A stretch of 64,000 nt of DNA from an uncultured Erythrobacter sp. (GCA_947501005.1 CANMTU010000001.1:1512501-1576500), one strand, 5' to 3'. Counted from the first letter of the stretch, positions 24,190-33,365 are shown. Made by a program: numbers and translations. Notes: a model not told the origin generated them from the letters alone.

Positions 24190-25512
24190 TCAGGCCTCGA
24201 AGATCACCTGGGTCGATTGCGAGACCATCTGGGCAAGCCGCGCCGCGTCCCAGTTGGTCAGGCGGACGCAGCCATGGCTTTGCGCGCGGCCGATGGTCGA
24301 GGGATCGGGCGTTCCGTGGATGCCGTAATGCTCCTTGCTGAGATCGATCCATACGACCCCGACCGGCCCGTTGGGGCCCGGCGGCAATTGGTAGCTTTCA
24401 CCCGATTCGCTGCCGCCCGACAGCACTTCGGGGCTGTAGGAATAGGGCGGATTGTGCGCGATGCCGACGATGTCCCACTCGCCCAGCGGCAGGGGAAATT
24501 CGGCCGACCCGCTGCTGACCGTGAACATCGCGACCAGCCTGTCGCCCTGATAGGCCTTGAGGGTGTTTTCGGACTTGCTGACGACGATCCTGTCGACTTT
24601 GGGCTGCTCGGTTCCGACGCCGAGGGTGGCGAGGGTTTGCTGCCAGGACAATTCCTTGATCGCGCCCGGCGCAATGCGATCGGCGCCCAGATTGGGGACG
24701 CGGATCTGCTGGCCCGCCTGGAAATAGCTCGCCGGGCCGGGCTGCGGGGTGAAGCCGGTGCCGCTTGCCGAAGGCGTCGGCGATGGGGAGGCACTGACGC
24801 TGCTTGTCGGACTGGAGGTGGGGCGCGGGGTAGCCGATGCAGTTGGCGATGCGGTCGCCGAGGCGCCCGGCGTCGGCGATCCGCTGGCCGCCGCCTGCAT
24901 ACCGGCCGGGCGGCCGTTCGGATTGAGCTGCTTCAGAACCTCAACCGTGGTGTGGAACCGTTCCGCCAGCTTCTCGTCGAGCGAGCTGTATCCCAGCCGC
25001 TCCATCTTCGCCTGCTCCTCGGCATCGTCGGGCGTCTGGTAATATGTCTGGCTGCCCCAATTGCGGGGAATGGTCACCACGCGGGTAGCCGGTATCTGCT
25101 CCCATTCGGCCAGAGCCTGCTTGGTCGGCTCGTCGAGTTCGCCCGTCTGTTCGAGGTTGTTGGCGATCTGGAACCCGATGAGCGCGTTTTCGGTGCTCAT
25201 GCCCATCTTGCCGTCGACCACGCCGGGGCCGAAACCCTGCCGGTCGAGGACGACCTGCGCCTGCATGATCGGCCGCTCCTCGGGGTCGGGGATGGCATCG
25301 TCGCCCCCCGCCATCGCATCGCCCTTGCCCGCGGCGGCATCGTTCGAGGCCATCGTATCGGCGAGATTGTCGTCGCTGTAGGTATCGTAGCCGTAGCCGT
25401 TCCGCTCGGTCGCGGCGGCCGTATCGGGCGCTTGCTCTTCATTGTCCTGCCCCTGCATTCCGCACGCGGCCAGGGCGAGCGAGGAAGCGGCGATGAAGAA
25501 CAGATTGCGCAT
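24190..25512 (-). CDS. L,D-transpeptidase lipoprotein (YkuD domain)
   Basis: A 440-residue lipoprotein (signal peptide with lipobox LAAC, Cys17). Order of parts: acidic linker, a peptidoglycan-binding-1-like domain (about 85-135, VVLDRQGFGPGVVDGKMG), a LysM-like segment (about 175-195), a Ser/Thr/Pro-rich linker (about 205-265, runs such as PTPSASG), and the YkuD catalytic domain (about 300-440) with the signature HGTPDPSTIGRAQSHGCVRL, where Cys about 414 is the nucleophile. Such enzymes make 3-3 cross-links or attach lipoproteins. The flexible linker length suggests that the enzyme reaches from an outer or inner membrane anchor into the wall. Confidence 0.92.
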   Translation of the reverse strand: MRNLFFIAASSLALAACGMQGQDNEEQAPDTAAATERNGYGYDTYSDDNLADTMASNDAAAGKGDAMAGGDDAIPDPEERPIMQAQVVLDRQGFGPGVVDGKMGMSTENALIGFQIANNLEQTGELDEPTKQALAEWEQIPATRVVTIPRNWGSQTYYQTPDDAEEQAKMERLGYSSLDEKLAERFHTTVEVLKQLNPNGRPAGMQAAASGSPTPGASATASPTASATPRPTSSPTSSVSASPSPTPSASGTGFTPQPGPASYFQAGQQIRVPNLGADRIAPGAIKELSWQQTLATLGVGTEQPKVDRIVVSKSENTLKAYQGDRLVAMFTVSSGSAEFPLPLGEWDIVGIAHNPPYSYSPEVLSGGSESGESYQLPPGPNGPVGVVWIDLSKEHYGIHGTPDPSTIGRAQSHGCVRLTNWDAARLAQMVSQSTQVIFEA

Positions 25513-25563
25513 TGATATCTCCCGAAACCGAAGCGCGACCCGGCTCCGTTCGAAAAGTACAAC

Positions 25564-26193
25564 TTACGAGGTGGCGATTTGCTCCGCGAAGGCTTTCACC
25601 GTCGCGACCTCGTCGCCCGACCAGATCGCGCCCGACACGGCGAGAAAGTCCGCCCCGGCTTCAACCAATGGGCGGCAATTGGCGGGCGTGATGCCGCCGA
25701 TCGCGACCGAGGGGATTTCGACCATTTCGTGCCACCATTCCAGCAGGGCGAGTTCGGCGCGGTGTTCGGTGTGCTTGGTATCGCTGGGGAAGAAGGCCCC
25801 GAACGCGACATAATCCGCCCCGGCATCTCCGGCTTCCAGTGCGAGATGGCGCGAGGCGTGGCAGGTGACGCCGATCTGCGCATCGCGGCCCAATTGCTCG
25901 CGCGCGTCCTTCGGATCGCCGTCGGACTGCCCCAGATGCACGCCGTCCGCACCCAGCCGTTTGGCGAGCGACACCGAATCGTTGACGATGAAGGCGACAT
26001 CGCGCGCACGGCAGATTTCGAGAAGCGGTTCGGCAAGCGCGGCGGCTTCGTGCTGATCGACGTCCTTCACGCGGAACTGGAAGGCGGTGACCAGTCCGGG
26101 CGCGGCGTCGATCGCGCGGGCCAGCCGCTCGGGAAACGCGCCGCCGACGTCGAGGGGGGAGATCAGGTAAAGCTGGCAGGTGGGTTCGCTCAT
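25564..26193 (-). CDS. thiE: Thiamine phosphate synthase
   Basis: ThiE joins the pyrimidine and thiazole halves into thiamine monophosphate. The protein of about 209 residues from ATG 26193 shows the family pattern: FQFRVKDVD, RDVAFIVNDSVSLAKRLGADGVHLGQSDGD, the pyrophosphate loop SDTKHTEHR and AIGGITPANCRPLVEAGADFLAVSGAIW. The normal P-T-x-T-K motif is altered to PSDTKHTEHR. I preferred ATG 26193 over 26229, which would overlap the divergent gene region. No TPP riboswitch is visible upstream. The other thi genes are elsewhere. Confidence 0.92.
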   Translation of the reverse strand: MSEPTCQLYLISPLDVGGAFPERLARAIDAAPGLVTAFQFRVKDVDQHEAAALAEPLLEICRARDVAFIVNDSVSLAKRLGADGVHLGQSDGDPKDAREQLGRDAQIGVTCHASRHLALEAGDAGADYVAFGAFFPSDTKHTEHRAELALLEWWHEMVEIPSVAIGGITPANCRPLVEAGADFLAVSGAIWSGDEVATVKAFAEQIATS

Positions 26194-26272
26194 CGCGGTG
26201 CCTCTACCCGCTTGCGCAGGCGCGGCCAAGCGTTCGGGCGCCGTTCATGGTGAGACGGTGACACTCTGGCAC

Positions 26273-26644
26273 ATGAGAACACTGCTGCCCCTGCTCGCAC
26301 TGGGCCTCATGGCTAATGGAAGCCCGATGGTCGAGATCGGAGAGACGCAGACGTTGGCGCCCGAGATTTCCGTAACTCCCGATGCCGTAATCGAAGACAG
26401 CCGCTGCCCGCCCGACGTCATGTGCATCCAGGCGGGCACGCTGGTCGTCGCCGCGACCTTCCGCAATGGCGACAAGGCGCAGGCCGCCGACCTCGAACTG
26501 GGCGGAACGATGCGGGTGCCGGGCGGCATGCTGACGCTGAGCGGCGCGACCCCGCCCCCACCGGCGGCGAAAAACGGTGACGACGAAGCGGAGCCCGCCC
26601 CGCTTCGCGTCACCTATACCTTCGCGCCCGATATCATGGGCTGA
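26273..26644 (+). CDS. Hypothetical secreted protein with CxxxxxC motif
   Basis: A 123-residue protein starting with a probable signal peptide (residues 1-16). The core holds SRCPPDVMCIQAGTLVVA, a cysteine motif that recurs in short periplasmic proteins of sphingomonads where the usual spelling is RCPxxVxCxWxG. The rest forms a predicted beta sandwich, with a Pro-rich loop (GATPPPPAAKNGDDE). No function is known. It is divergent from thiE and converges on fda with a 4-base gap. Confidence 0.68.
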   Translation: MRTLLPLLALGLMANGSPMVEIGETQTLAPEISVTPDAVIEDSRCPPDVMCIQAGTLVVAATFRNGDKAQAADLELGGTMRVPGGMLTLSGATPPPPAAKNGDDEAEPAPLRVTYTFAPDIMG

Positions 26645-26648
26645 CCGC

Positions 26649-27551
26649 TCAGGCGGCGGCCGATGTGGTGCTGGCGCCGGCGATCTCGTCGATCGCATTG
26701 CCGAGCGCCTGGTCGAACTGCTGGTCGTCCATCTTCGCTTCGAGGACTTCGAGCAGCGCGCGGCTGAAGCTGGCGATCATGCCGTCGTTCTTCGCGAGTT
26801 CGCGGCAGGCGTCCGCGCGGCTGTAACCGCCCGACAGAGCCACGACGCGCAGCACCCGCGGATGGTCGATCAGCGGCTTGTAGAGGTTGGGCTCGCTCGG
26901 AATGGTGAGCTTCCACATGATCTGCTTGCCTTCGGGCACCCGCTCCATCTGGTCGAGCGCGGCAGACAGCAGCAGCGCCTCGGCCTGCGGGCGGCTGTCG
27001 CTGTTCAGGCTGACTTCCGGTTCGAGGATCGGGACGAGACCGGCATCGAGGATCTGCAAGCCGAAATCCATCTGCTGGCGGACGACGTCCATGATCCCCT
27101 GCTCGTTCGCCTCATGAATGACCGAGCGCATCTTGGTCCCGAACACGCCGAGCGACTTGGCCCGCTGGCACTGTTCGTTGAGGCCGGGCATGTCCTTCAT
27201 CAACTGCACGCCGTTGGCGGTATCGTGCATGCCCTTGTCGACCTTGAGGAACGGAACCACGCCGCGCCGGCTCAGCAGTTCGGGGATCGGCGAACCTTCC
27301 GAATTGCAGCCTTCCATGGTCTTTTCGAACAGGATCGCGCCGATGACCTTGCCATCGGTGAAGCTGGGGGAATCGACGATCCGGCAGCGCATCTCGTGGA
27401 TCCGGGCGTACATCTCGTCTTCGCCATCCCACTCGCTGTCGTCCACGCCATAGGCCTGGAGCGCCTTGGGCGTCGAGCCGCCCGATTGGTCGAGCGCCGC
27501 GATAAAGCCCTGCCCGTCGCGCATCCGCGCTGTCATCTCGTCGAAGTTCAT
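26649..27551 (-). CDS. fda: Fructose-bisphosphate aldolase class I
   Basis: The aldolase splits fructose-1,6-bisphosphate into DHAP and glyceraldehyde-3-phosphate. The 300-residue protein is the bacterial class I (Schiff-base) type found in Staphylococcus and many proteobacteria: ALDQSGGSTPKAL near the start, LFEKTMEG, PFLKVDKGM, and IMWKLTIPSEPNLY, where Lys214 is the expected Schiff-base lysine. The start at 27551 is used because the earlier in-frame codons lie in a region with no ribosome site. It is the last gene of the tkt-gap-pgk run, on the same strand after a 143-base gap. Confidence 0.95.
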   Translation of the reverse strand: MNFDEMTARMRDGQGFIAALDQSGGSTPKALQAYGVDDSEWDGEDEMYARIHEMRCRIVDSPSFTDGKVIGAILFEKTMEGCNSEGSPIPELLSRRGVVPFLKVDKGMHDTANGVQLMKDMPGLNEQCQRAKSLGVFGTKMRSVIHEANEQGIMDVVRQQMDFGLQILDAGLVPILEPEVSLNSDSRPQAEALLLSAALDQMERVPEGKQIMWKLTIPSEPNLYKPLIDHPRVLRVVALSGGYSRADACRELAKNDGMIASFSRALLEVLEAKMDDQQFDQALGNAIDEIAGASTTSAAA

Positions 27552-27694
27552 GAAATTCCTCTTATTTGGGATGTCTAAGCCGCGCATAGCTTGCCGGCTG
27601 CGCCCTCGCAACGCCTGCCCGCGAACATATCTCTTTGTGAGACGCGGGCCGTATCAGGCGCCCGGTCACCGACCCGAAGCGCCCTATCGGCGGT

Positions 27695-28153
27695 TCAGCT
27701 GCGACGGGTGATGCGGCGGATGATGCCCGTGAAACTGAGCACCGGCTTCTCGTCTGCGGTGACGATGCCGCGAACGTAGATCGTCTTGCCGCCCGACCGC
27801 GTGACCTCGCCGCGCGCGACCATCATCTGCCCGACCTGCGCCGCATCGAGAAAATCGCCTGACAGGTTCATCGTCACCCCGTGCGAACCGGCAAGCGCAT
27901 CCCGCGCGATAGTGAAGATCGCCCCGTCGGCAAAGGTCATCAGGCAGCCGCCATGCATGAAACCCGCGCCGTTCATATGGCGGGCCTCGGCGCGGAACGC
28001 GGTGAGGCGGTCGCCGTTCTCGTCCTGCTTTTCGTAGAACGGCCCGGCGCGCTGTTCGAACGCGTCGCTCTTCCAGGTCGACCAGCCGGCCCATTCCCCG
28101 GTTTCGACCGGCTGCAACCCGCCGCTCCCGCCGACCGCTTCGTTCTCGCTCAT
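27695..28153 (-). CDS. PaaI/YdiI-family hotdog thioesterase
   Basis: A 152-residue hotdog-fold protein. The PaaI-type core is visible: [25 protein letters not shown], with HGG at the catalytic helix, and [15 protein letters not shown]. It would hydrolyse an acyl-CoA thioester. It starts four bases inside the pgk stop (ATGA), so it is translationally coupled to a glycolytic gene, an unexpected pairing. No acyl-CoA function is known for this operon. Confidence 0.85.
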   Translation of the reverse strand: MSENEAVGGSGGLQPVETGEWAGWSTWKSDAFEQRAGPFYEKQDENGDRLTAFRAEARHMNGAGFMHGGCLMTFADGAIFTIARDALAGSHGVTMNLSGDFLDAAQVGQMMVARGEVTRSGGKTIYVRGIVTADEKPVLSFTGIIRRITRRS

Positions 28154-29349
28154 GCGGTCAGGGCCGCCACGCCCGGCAATTGCTTGCCTTCCATCCATTC
28201 GAGGAAGGCACCCCCCGCGGTCGAGACGAAGGTGAAATCGTCCTTCGCCCCGGCATGAGCCAGCGCGGCCACGGTATCGCCGCCACCCGCCACGCTGATC
28301 AGCGAGCCGCCTTCCGTCAGCGCCGCCGCCGTTTTGGCCAGCGCCACGGTGGCGCGGTCGAACGGCTCGATCTCGAACGCGCCCATCGGCCCGTTCCAGA
28401 CCAGCGTGCGGCAGGTCTTGAGCACGTCCGCCAGCGCCTCGACCGCTTGCGGGCCGACATCGAGGATCATCTCGTCCGCGGCGACTTCGTGTACGTTGCA
28501 GATTCGCACACTCGGCGGATTGGCGGCGAATTCCTTCGCGACCACGACATCGTAAGGCAGGTGAACGGTGCAGCCGGCATGGTCCGCGCTGTCCATGATG
28601 CGGTTGGCGGTGGCGGTGAGGTCGTGCTCGCACAGCGACTTGCCGACATCGACCCCGCGTGCGGCGAGGAAGGTGTTGGCCATGCCCCCGCCGATGATCA
28701 GGTGCTGCACCTTGCCGACGAGATTTTCCAGCACGTCGAGCTTGGTCGAGACCTTCGCCCCGCCCACGACCGCGGCCACCGGTGCCTGCGGATTGCCGAG
28801 CGCCGCGTCGAGCGCCTTCAATTCCGCTTCCATCGCCCGGCCCGCATAGGCCGGCAGCAGCCGCGCGAGGCCTTCCGTGCTGGCATGGGCACGGTGGGCG
28901 GCGGAAAAGGCATCGTTGACGTAGAAATCGCCATGGGCAGCGATGGCCCTGGCGAATTCGGGGTCGTTCGCTTCCTCGCCCGGCCAGAAGCGGACATTCT
29001 CGAGCAGGCCGATATCGCCGTTGCGCAGGATGCCGATCGATTGCTCTACCACCGGGCCGCTGACCTCGGAAATGTACATCACCTCCTTGCCCAGCACATC
29101 CTCCACATCGTCCTGGACGTAGCTGGTCGACATGGTCGAGTTGCGCTGCCCCTTGGGCCGCCCGAAATGCGCGAGCAGCAGGATCTTGGCGCCCTTGTCC
29201 GCCAGTTCGAGGATGGTCGGCCTGACCGCCTCGACCCGCGTCACGTCGGAAGCGCGCCCTTCCTGCATCGGCAGGTTGAGATCGACCCGCACCAGCGCGA
29301 CCTTGCCGGCGACCTCGCCGAGATCATCAAGGGTCTTGAACTTCGCCAC
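28150..29349 (-). CDS. pgk: Phosphoglycerate kinase
   Basis: PGK converts 1,3-bisphosphoglycerate and ADP into 3-phosphoglycerate and ATP. The 399-residue protein is of normal length and shows the N-terminal substrate site ([17 protein letters not shown]), [22 protein letters not shown], the hinge [15 protein letters not shown] and the nucleotide loop GGGDTVAAL. The gene lies between gap (106-base gap carrying a REP-like inverted repeat) and a thioesterase (ATGA overlap). Confidence 0.97.
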   Translation of the reverse strand: MAKFKTLDDLGEVAGKVALVRVDLNLPMQEGRASDVTRVEAVRPTILELADKGAKILLLAHFGRPKGQRNSTMSTSYVQDDVEDVLGKEVMYISEVSGPVVEQSIGILRNGDIGLLENVRFWPGEEANDPEFARAIAAHGDFYVNDAFSAAHRAHASTEGLARLLPAYAGRAMEAELKALDAALGNPQAPVAAVVGGAKVSTKLDVLENLVGKVQHLIIGGGMANTFLAARGVDVGKSLCEHDLTATANRIMDSADHAGCTVHLPYDVVVAKEFAANPPSVRICNVHEVAADEMILDVGPQAVEALADVLKTCRTLVWNGPMGAFEIEPFDRATVALAKTAAALTEGGSLISVAGGGDTVAALAHAGAKDDFTFVSTAGGAFLEWMEGKQLPGVAALTA

Positions 29350-29357
29350 ACTGAATT

Positions 29358-29448
29358 CCGTTCATGCTGAGCCGGTCGAAAGATCGTCTTCCCTTCGAAC
29401 CCGGCACTGACAATTGGTACGACCCTTCGACAAGCGCGGGGCGAACGG
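29358..29448. repeat. REP-like inverted repeat between gap and pgk
   Basis: CCGTTCATGCTGAGC followed by CGGTCGAAAG (29358-29382), and CCCTTCGACAAGCG then CGGGGCGAACGG (29423-29448), are inverted copies of the same roughly 25-base unit (common parts CCGTTC, GAGC/GCGC and GTCGAA), separated by 40 bases. A very similar unit (CTTCGACAAGCTCAGG...GAACGG) is widely scattered in sphingomonad and other proteobacterial genomes as REP-type repeats. Its place inside an operon suggests a stabilising or attenuating hairpin. Confidence 0.72.
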
Positions 29449-29455
29449 CTGCTGC

Positions 29456-30463
29456 CTAAAGCAGGCCCGCCATCACGCCGGCCGTATCGATCATGCGGTT
29501 GGAGAAACCCCATTCATTGTCGTACCAGCTGACCACGCGGGCGAGCTTGCCTTCGAGAACGGCGGTTTCCAGGCTGTCCACTGTGGAGCTGGCCGGATAG
29601 TGGTTGAAGTCGCTCGAGACGAGGGGCTGGTCGGTAAAATCGAGCACGCCCTTCATCGCGCCTTCGGACGCAGCTTTCAGCGCCGCGTTCAGTTCCTCGA
29701 CGCTGGTGTCGCGCCCCGGCACGAAGGTGAGATCGACGAGGCTGACATTGGGCGTCGGCACGCGCACGCTCGATCCGTCGAGCTTGCCCTTGAGTTCCGG
29801 CAGCACCAAGCCGACCGCGCGGGCCGCGCCGGTGGTGGTGGGAATCATGTTCTGTGCCCCGCCGCGCGCCCGGCGCATGTCGCCATGCATCTGGTCGAGC
29901 ATGCGCTGGTCGTTGGTGTAGGAGTGGATCGTGGTCATGAACCCACGCTCGATCCCGACCGTATCGTGGCAGACCTTGGCGATCGGCGCGAGGCAGTTGG
30001 TCGTGCAGCTGGCGTTGGAGACGATGTCGTCCTCGGCGGTCAGCGTGTCCTGGTTGACGCCGAACACGATGGTCTTGGAAACGCCGGTGGCAGGCGCGGA
30101 GATCAGGACGCGCTTGGCCCCGGCTTCGAGATGCGGGCGGGCCGCTTCGTCGGACTGGAAGAAACCGGTGCATTCCAGCACGATGTCGATGCCCATGTCC
30201 TTGTGCGGCAGCTTGCCCGGCTCACGCTCGGAAGTGACCTTGATGGTCTTGCCGTTGACGGTGATCATGTCGTCGCCCGTCTCGACCGTGCCGGGGAAAC
30301 GGCCATGCGTGCTGTCGTACTGGAACAGGATGGCGTTGGACTTCGTATCGGCGAGATCGTTGATCGCGACCAGTTCGAGATCGTGATCGTCCCGTTCGAG
30401 AATGGCGCGCGCCACGAGGCGGCCGATACGTCCGAAACCGTTGATTGCAACCTTGGTCGCCAT
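29456..30463 (-). CDS. gap: Glyceraldehyde-3-phosphate dehydrogenase, type I
   Basis: GAPDH oxidises glyceraldehyde-3-phosphate to 1,3-bisphosphoglycerate with NAD(P). The 335-residue protein shows the Rossmann start [16 protein letters not shown], the catalytic signature [14 protein letters not shown] with the nucleophilic Cys near residue 153, [14 protein letters not shown], and the C-terminal NEWGFSNRM. It starts 15 bases after the tkt stop, so tkt and gap are one operon, which fits carbon shuttling between the pentose-phosphate and glycolytic routes. Confidence 0.97.
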   Translation of the reverse strand: MATKVAINGFGRIGRLVARAILERDDHDLELVAINDLADTKSNAILFQYDSTHGRFPGTVETGDDMITVNGKTIKVTSEREPGKLPHKDMGIDIVLECTGFFQSDEAARPHLEAGAKRVLISAPATGVSKTIVFGVNQDTLTAEDDIVSNASCTTNCLAPIAKVCHDTVGIERGFMTTIHSYTNDQRMLDQMHGDMRRARGGAQNMIPTTTGAARAVGLVLPELKGKLDGSSVRVPTPNVSLVDLTFVPGRDTSVEELNAALKAASEGAMKGVLDFTDQPLVSSDFNHYPASSTVDSLETAVLEGKLARVVSWYDNEWGFSNRMIDTAGVMAGLL

Positions 30464-30478
30464 GATAAAAGCTCCTGC

Positions 30479-32470
30479 TTAACCGTTCAATTTGTTCATG
30501 ATTTGCGGAATGATCGCATCCGCCGTGAAACCGAATTTTTCGAACAGATCCTCCGCCGGGGCCGAGGCGCCGAACCGGTCGATCCCGATATTGAGGCCGT
30601 TCGCCATCGTGTAGCGTTCCCAGCCGAACGTCGTCCCCGCCTCGATGCTGACGCGCAGCACGGCCTCGGGATCGACATTCGGCAGAAGATCTTCGCGGTA
30701 GGCCGCATCCTGTTCGTCGAACAGTTCGGTGCAGACCATCGAGATCACGTCCGCGCCGATACCGTCCTGCTCCAGCCGCGCCGCGCATTCGAGCGCGAGA
30801 TGCACTTCCGATCCCGTCGCGATGAAGATGACCTTACGCGCTGCCTCCGCCGATTTGAGGCGATAGGCACCCTTCTCGCTCGAACCCCGGGCATGGTCCG
30901 CGGTGCGGACCTGCGGCAGGTTCTGGCGCGTGAGTGCGAGCACGGTGGGCCGGTCCTTCTGGCGCAGCGCGATGTCCCAGCATTCCGCCGTCTCCACCGC
31001 ATCGGCCGGGCGCATGACGAGGAGGTTCGGCATCATCCGCAGGCTCTGCACATGCTCGATCGGCTGGTGCGTCGGCCCATCCTCGCCCAGCCCGATGCTG
31101 TCATGCGTCATCACGTAGACGACACGCGCCTGCTGCAGGGCGGAAAGGCGGATCGCGCCGCGGCAATAATCGGTGAAGACGAGGAAAGTGCCGCCATAGG
31201 GAATGATGCCGCCATGCAGCGCCATGCCGTTCATTGCGGCGGCCATGCCGAATTCGCGAATGCCGTAATAGATATACCGGCCCGAATAATCGTCCGCCGT
31301 CAGCGGGCCAATGCCGCCCGCCTTGGTGTTGTTCGATCCGGTGAGGTCCGCGCTGCCGCCGATGGTTTCGGGAAGCTGTGCGTTGATCTCGCCCAGCGCC
31401 ATCTCGCTTGCCTTGCGGGTGGCGAGCTTTTGCGGTTCGGAAATCAGCCCAGAAATGTAATCGTCGAGGCTGAAGCCGTGCGGCAGATCACCGGCCATCC
31501 GCCGCTCGAATTCCTCGCGCTTGCTTTCGCTCGACGCCCGGTCGAGCCATTCGCGCCGCGCCTGCGCGCCGCGTTCCGTGCTCTCGCGCCAGTCGGACAG
31601 GACCTGTTCGGGCAGTTCGAACGGTTCGGCATCCCAGTTGAGATGCGCGCGCGCGGCCGCGATTTCGTCATCGCCGAGGGCGGCGCCATGCGTCGCGCTG
31701 GTGCCCTGCTTGTTCGGTGCACCCTTGCCGATGACCGTGCGACAGGCGATCAGCGAAGGCCGCTCGCTTGCCACCGCTTCGTCGAGAGCACGGCGAATGT
31801 CGGCGATATCGTGGCCGTCGCAGCTGACGACATGCCAGCCGGTCGCCTCGTAGCGAGCCCTGATATCCTCGCTGGTCGACAGGCTGGTCGAACCGTCGAT
31901 CGTGATCCTGTTGTCGTCCCACAGCACGTTCATCCGGCCGAGCTTGAGATGTCCGGCCAGGCCGATGGCCTCGTGGTTGATGCCTTCCATCAGGCACCCG
32001 TCGCCCGCGATCACCCAGGTACGGTGATCGACCAGCGCGTCGCCGAATTGCGCGTTCAGATGCCGCTCCGCAATGGCCATGCCGACCGCCATTGCCAGCC
32101 CCTGCCCTAGCGGCCCGGTGGTGCATTCGACGCCGTCCAGCAGGAAGTTTTCCGGATGCCCCGCGCACAGGCTGCCGAGCGTGCGGAACTTGCGAATATC
32201 CTCCATCGTGGGGCGGGCATAGCCCGACAGGTGGAGCAGGCTGTAGATCAGCATCGAGCCGTGACCGGCCGACAGCACGAACCGGTCACGGTCCGCCCAA
32301 TCGGGCGCCGCGGGATCGTGCTTGAGATATTCGGTCCACAGGATGGTCGCCGCATCGGCCATGCCCATCGGCATGCCGGGATGCCCGGAATTGGCTGCTT
32401 GCACCGCGTCCATGCTTAGCGCCCGTACGGCGTTCGCCATCGGCAGGAGACGGACGGGATCGAGGCTCAT
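30479..32470 (-). CDS. tkt: Transketolase
   Basis: Transketolase transfers two-carbon ketol units in the pentose phosphate pathway. The 663-residue protein is of normal length. Visible marks are the N-terminal QAANSGHPGMPMGMADAA, the thiamine diphosphate motif GDGCLMEGINHEAIGLAGHLKLGRMNVLWDDN, and the central pyrimidine-domain part VYVMTHDSIGLGEDGPTHQPIEH. It is the first gene of the minus-strand run tkt-gap-pgk-thioesterase-fda. This arrangement resembles the Calvin-cycle gene order of other alphaproteobacteria, but no RuBisCO or phosphoribulokinase is in view, so heterotrophic carbon metabolism is the simple reading. Confidence 0.96.
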   Translation of the reverse strand: MSLDPVRLLPMANAVRALSMDAVQAANSGHPGMPMGMADAATILWTEYLKHDPAAPDWADRDRFVLSAGHGSMLIYSLLHLSGYARPTMEDIRKFRTLGSLCAGHPENFLLDGVECTTGPLGQGLAMAVGMAIAERHLNAQFGDALVDHRTWVIAGDGCLMEGINHEAIGLAGHLKLGRMNVLWDDNRITIDGSTSLSTSEDIRARYEATGWHVVSCDGHDIADIRRALDEAVASERPSLIACRTVIGKGAPNKQGTSATHGAALGDDEIAAARAHLNWDAEPFELPEQVLSDWRESTERGAQARREWLDRASSESKREEFERRMAGDLPHGFSLDDYISGLISEPQKLATRKASEMALGEINAQLPETIGGSADLTGSNNTKAGGIGPLTADDYSGRYIYYGIREFGMAAAMNGMALHGGIIPYGGTFLVFTDYCRGAIRLSALQQARVVYVMTHDSIGLGEDGPTHQPIEHVQSLRMMPNLLVMRPADAVETAECWDIALRQKDRPTVLALTRQNLPQVRTADHARGSSEKGAYRLKSAEAARKVIFIATGSEVHLALECAARLEQDGIGADVISMVCTELFDEQDAAYREDLLPNVDPEAVLRVSIEAGTTFGWERYTMANGLNIGIDRFGASAPAEDLFEKFGFTADAIIPQIMNKLNG

Positions 32471-32634
32471 GCGGGATGTCTCCGACTGGAAAGGGGCGAT
32501 TCGACGCGGGCGCAGCCATCGCGGAGGGCCGGTACAAGGTCAACCCGCCCCGGACCATTGCTCCACTTGCGACACTTGCGGAAACATCGCCGCCAAGCCT
32601 TTGCCTTTCCGCTCGAACTTGGTAACCGGCGGCG

Positions 32635-32838
32635 ATGAGCGAGAGCCGGACAGATGCCGCAATCGGGCGAATTGAAAGCGCCCTGGCCCGAATTGAGACA
32701 CAGGCCGCGCTGATGGCGAGCGGAGGGGGCAATCGCGGCGCGCTCGATGAACTTCGCAAACGACATGAAGACTTGCGGGCCGCGGTCGGCACCAGCCTGT
32801 CCGAACTCGATACCCTGATCGGCGGGCTGGAGCGTTGA
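32635..32838 (+). CDS. Small coiled-coil protein upstream of zapA
   Basis: A 67-residue protein rich in Ala, Glu and Arg with heptad-like spacing (IGRIESALARIETQAALM, then LDELRKRHEDLRAAVGTSLSELDTLI). No family name is certain. It overlaps the zapA start (the zapA TTG lies one base before its TGA). Small helical proteins at this position upstream of zapA are common in sphingomonads and may help Z-ring assembly, but that is inference. ATG with GGCGGCG-type upstream region, no strong Shine-Dalgarno. Confidence 0.65.
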   Translation: MSESRTDAAIGRIESALARIETQAALMASGGGNRGALDELRKRHEDLRAAVGTSLSELDTLIGGLER

Positions 32839-33146
32839 GCGACGTTCGCCTTAAGGTCGGTGGCCGCTACTACACCGTCGCCTGCGCCGACGGCGAGGAG
32901 GACCGGCTGCGCGCTCTCGCCGCCCAGGTGGACGGCAAGGTCGCCGCACTCGGCTCGGCGGCATCGAGCAATGAGGGAAAGAACCTGCTCTTCGCCGCGA
33001 TCTTCCTGGCCGACGAGCTGGACGAGGCGAAACGCACCGCAGCCGCTGCGTCCGCCGATGATGCCCTCGCGCGCCGGCTGGAACGCATCGCAGGTGCGCT
33101 CGAAAAAGCGGCGGACGCTCTTGAGACGGCGGGCGAGCAAGCCTAG
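32835..33146 (+). CDS. zapA: Cell division protein ZapA
   Basis: ZapA binds FtsZ and cross-links Z-ring filaments. The 103-residue protein has the ZapA N-terminal beta hairpin (VRLKVGGRYYTVACADGEEDRLRALAAQVDGKV) and a long C-terminal coiled coil. It begins with a TTG codon that overlaps the previous gene's stop (TTGA), so translation depends on coupling. The probable 6S RNA and the 5-formyl-THF cyclo-ligase gene follow, the classical neighbours of zapA in proteobacteria. Confidence 0.92.
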   Translation: MSDVRLKVGGRYYTVACADGEEDRLRALAAQVDGKVAALGSAASSNEGKNLLFAAIFLADELDEAKRTAAAASADDALARRLERIAGALEKAADALETAGEQA

Positions 33147-33159
33147 ATAGGATGCGGCG

Positions 33160-33365
33160 GGACTGCCCGGCACGAGCCGACAGAATATCCCTGAGGCTAT
33201 AAGCAATCCATGGGAGCTGTCCCTGCTTTGGGGACCGGGTTCGTCCCGGGAACCGGGGCATACGGCGCCCACCTGACGTACTTGGCGTCAGCGGATTTCA
33301 AGGCAACGACCCATGGTGGTTCCGCCACTTCCTTGTTGGCCGCGAGCGCCGACGCTCGCATGTGC
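33160..33365 (+). ncRNA. ssrS: Probable 6S RNA
   Basis: The 312-base gap between zapA and fthC, the usual locus of 6S RNA, holds a long imperfect hairpin. CCATGGG (33208-33214) pairs with CCCATGG (33310-33316), enclosing a GC-rich inner stem (CGGGTTC...GAACCG near 33235-33255) and a hairpin CTGACG/CGTCAG at about 33273-33291. Outside lies a strong hairpin GCGAGCG/CGCTCGC (33342-33359). 6S RNA binds sigma-70 RNA polymerase in stationary phase. The ends given are estimates, not mapped. Identification rests mainly on locus and fold, not on an alignment. Confidence 0.72.

Noticed and set aside
26194-26272. TPP riboswitch upstream of thiE
   Set aside because: Only 79 bases separate thiE from a divergent gene and no CTGAGA-type THI-box pairs are visible.
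29414-32110. An 898-residue plus-strand reading frame
   Set aside because: It lies antisense to gap and tkt, which are certain by motif. GC-rich codon bias keeps the opposite frame open.
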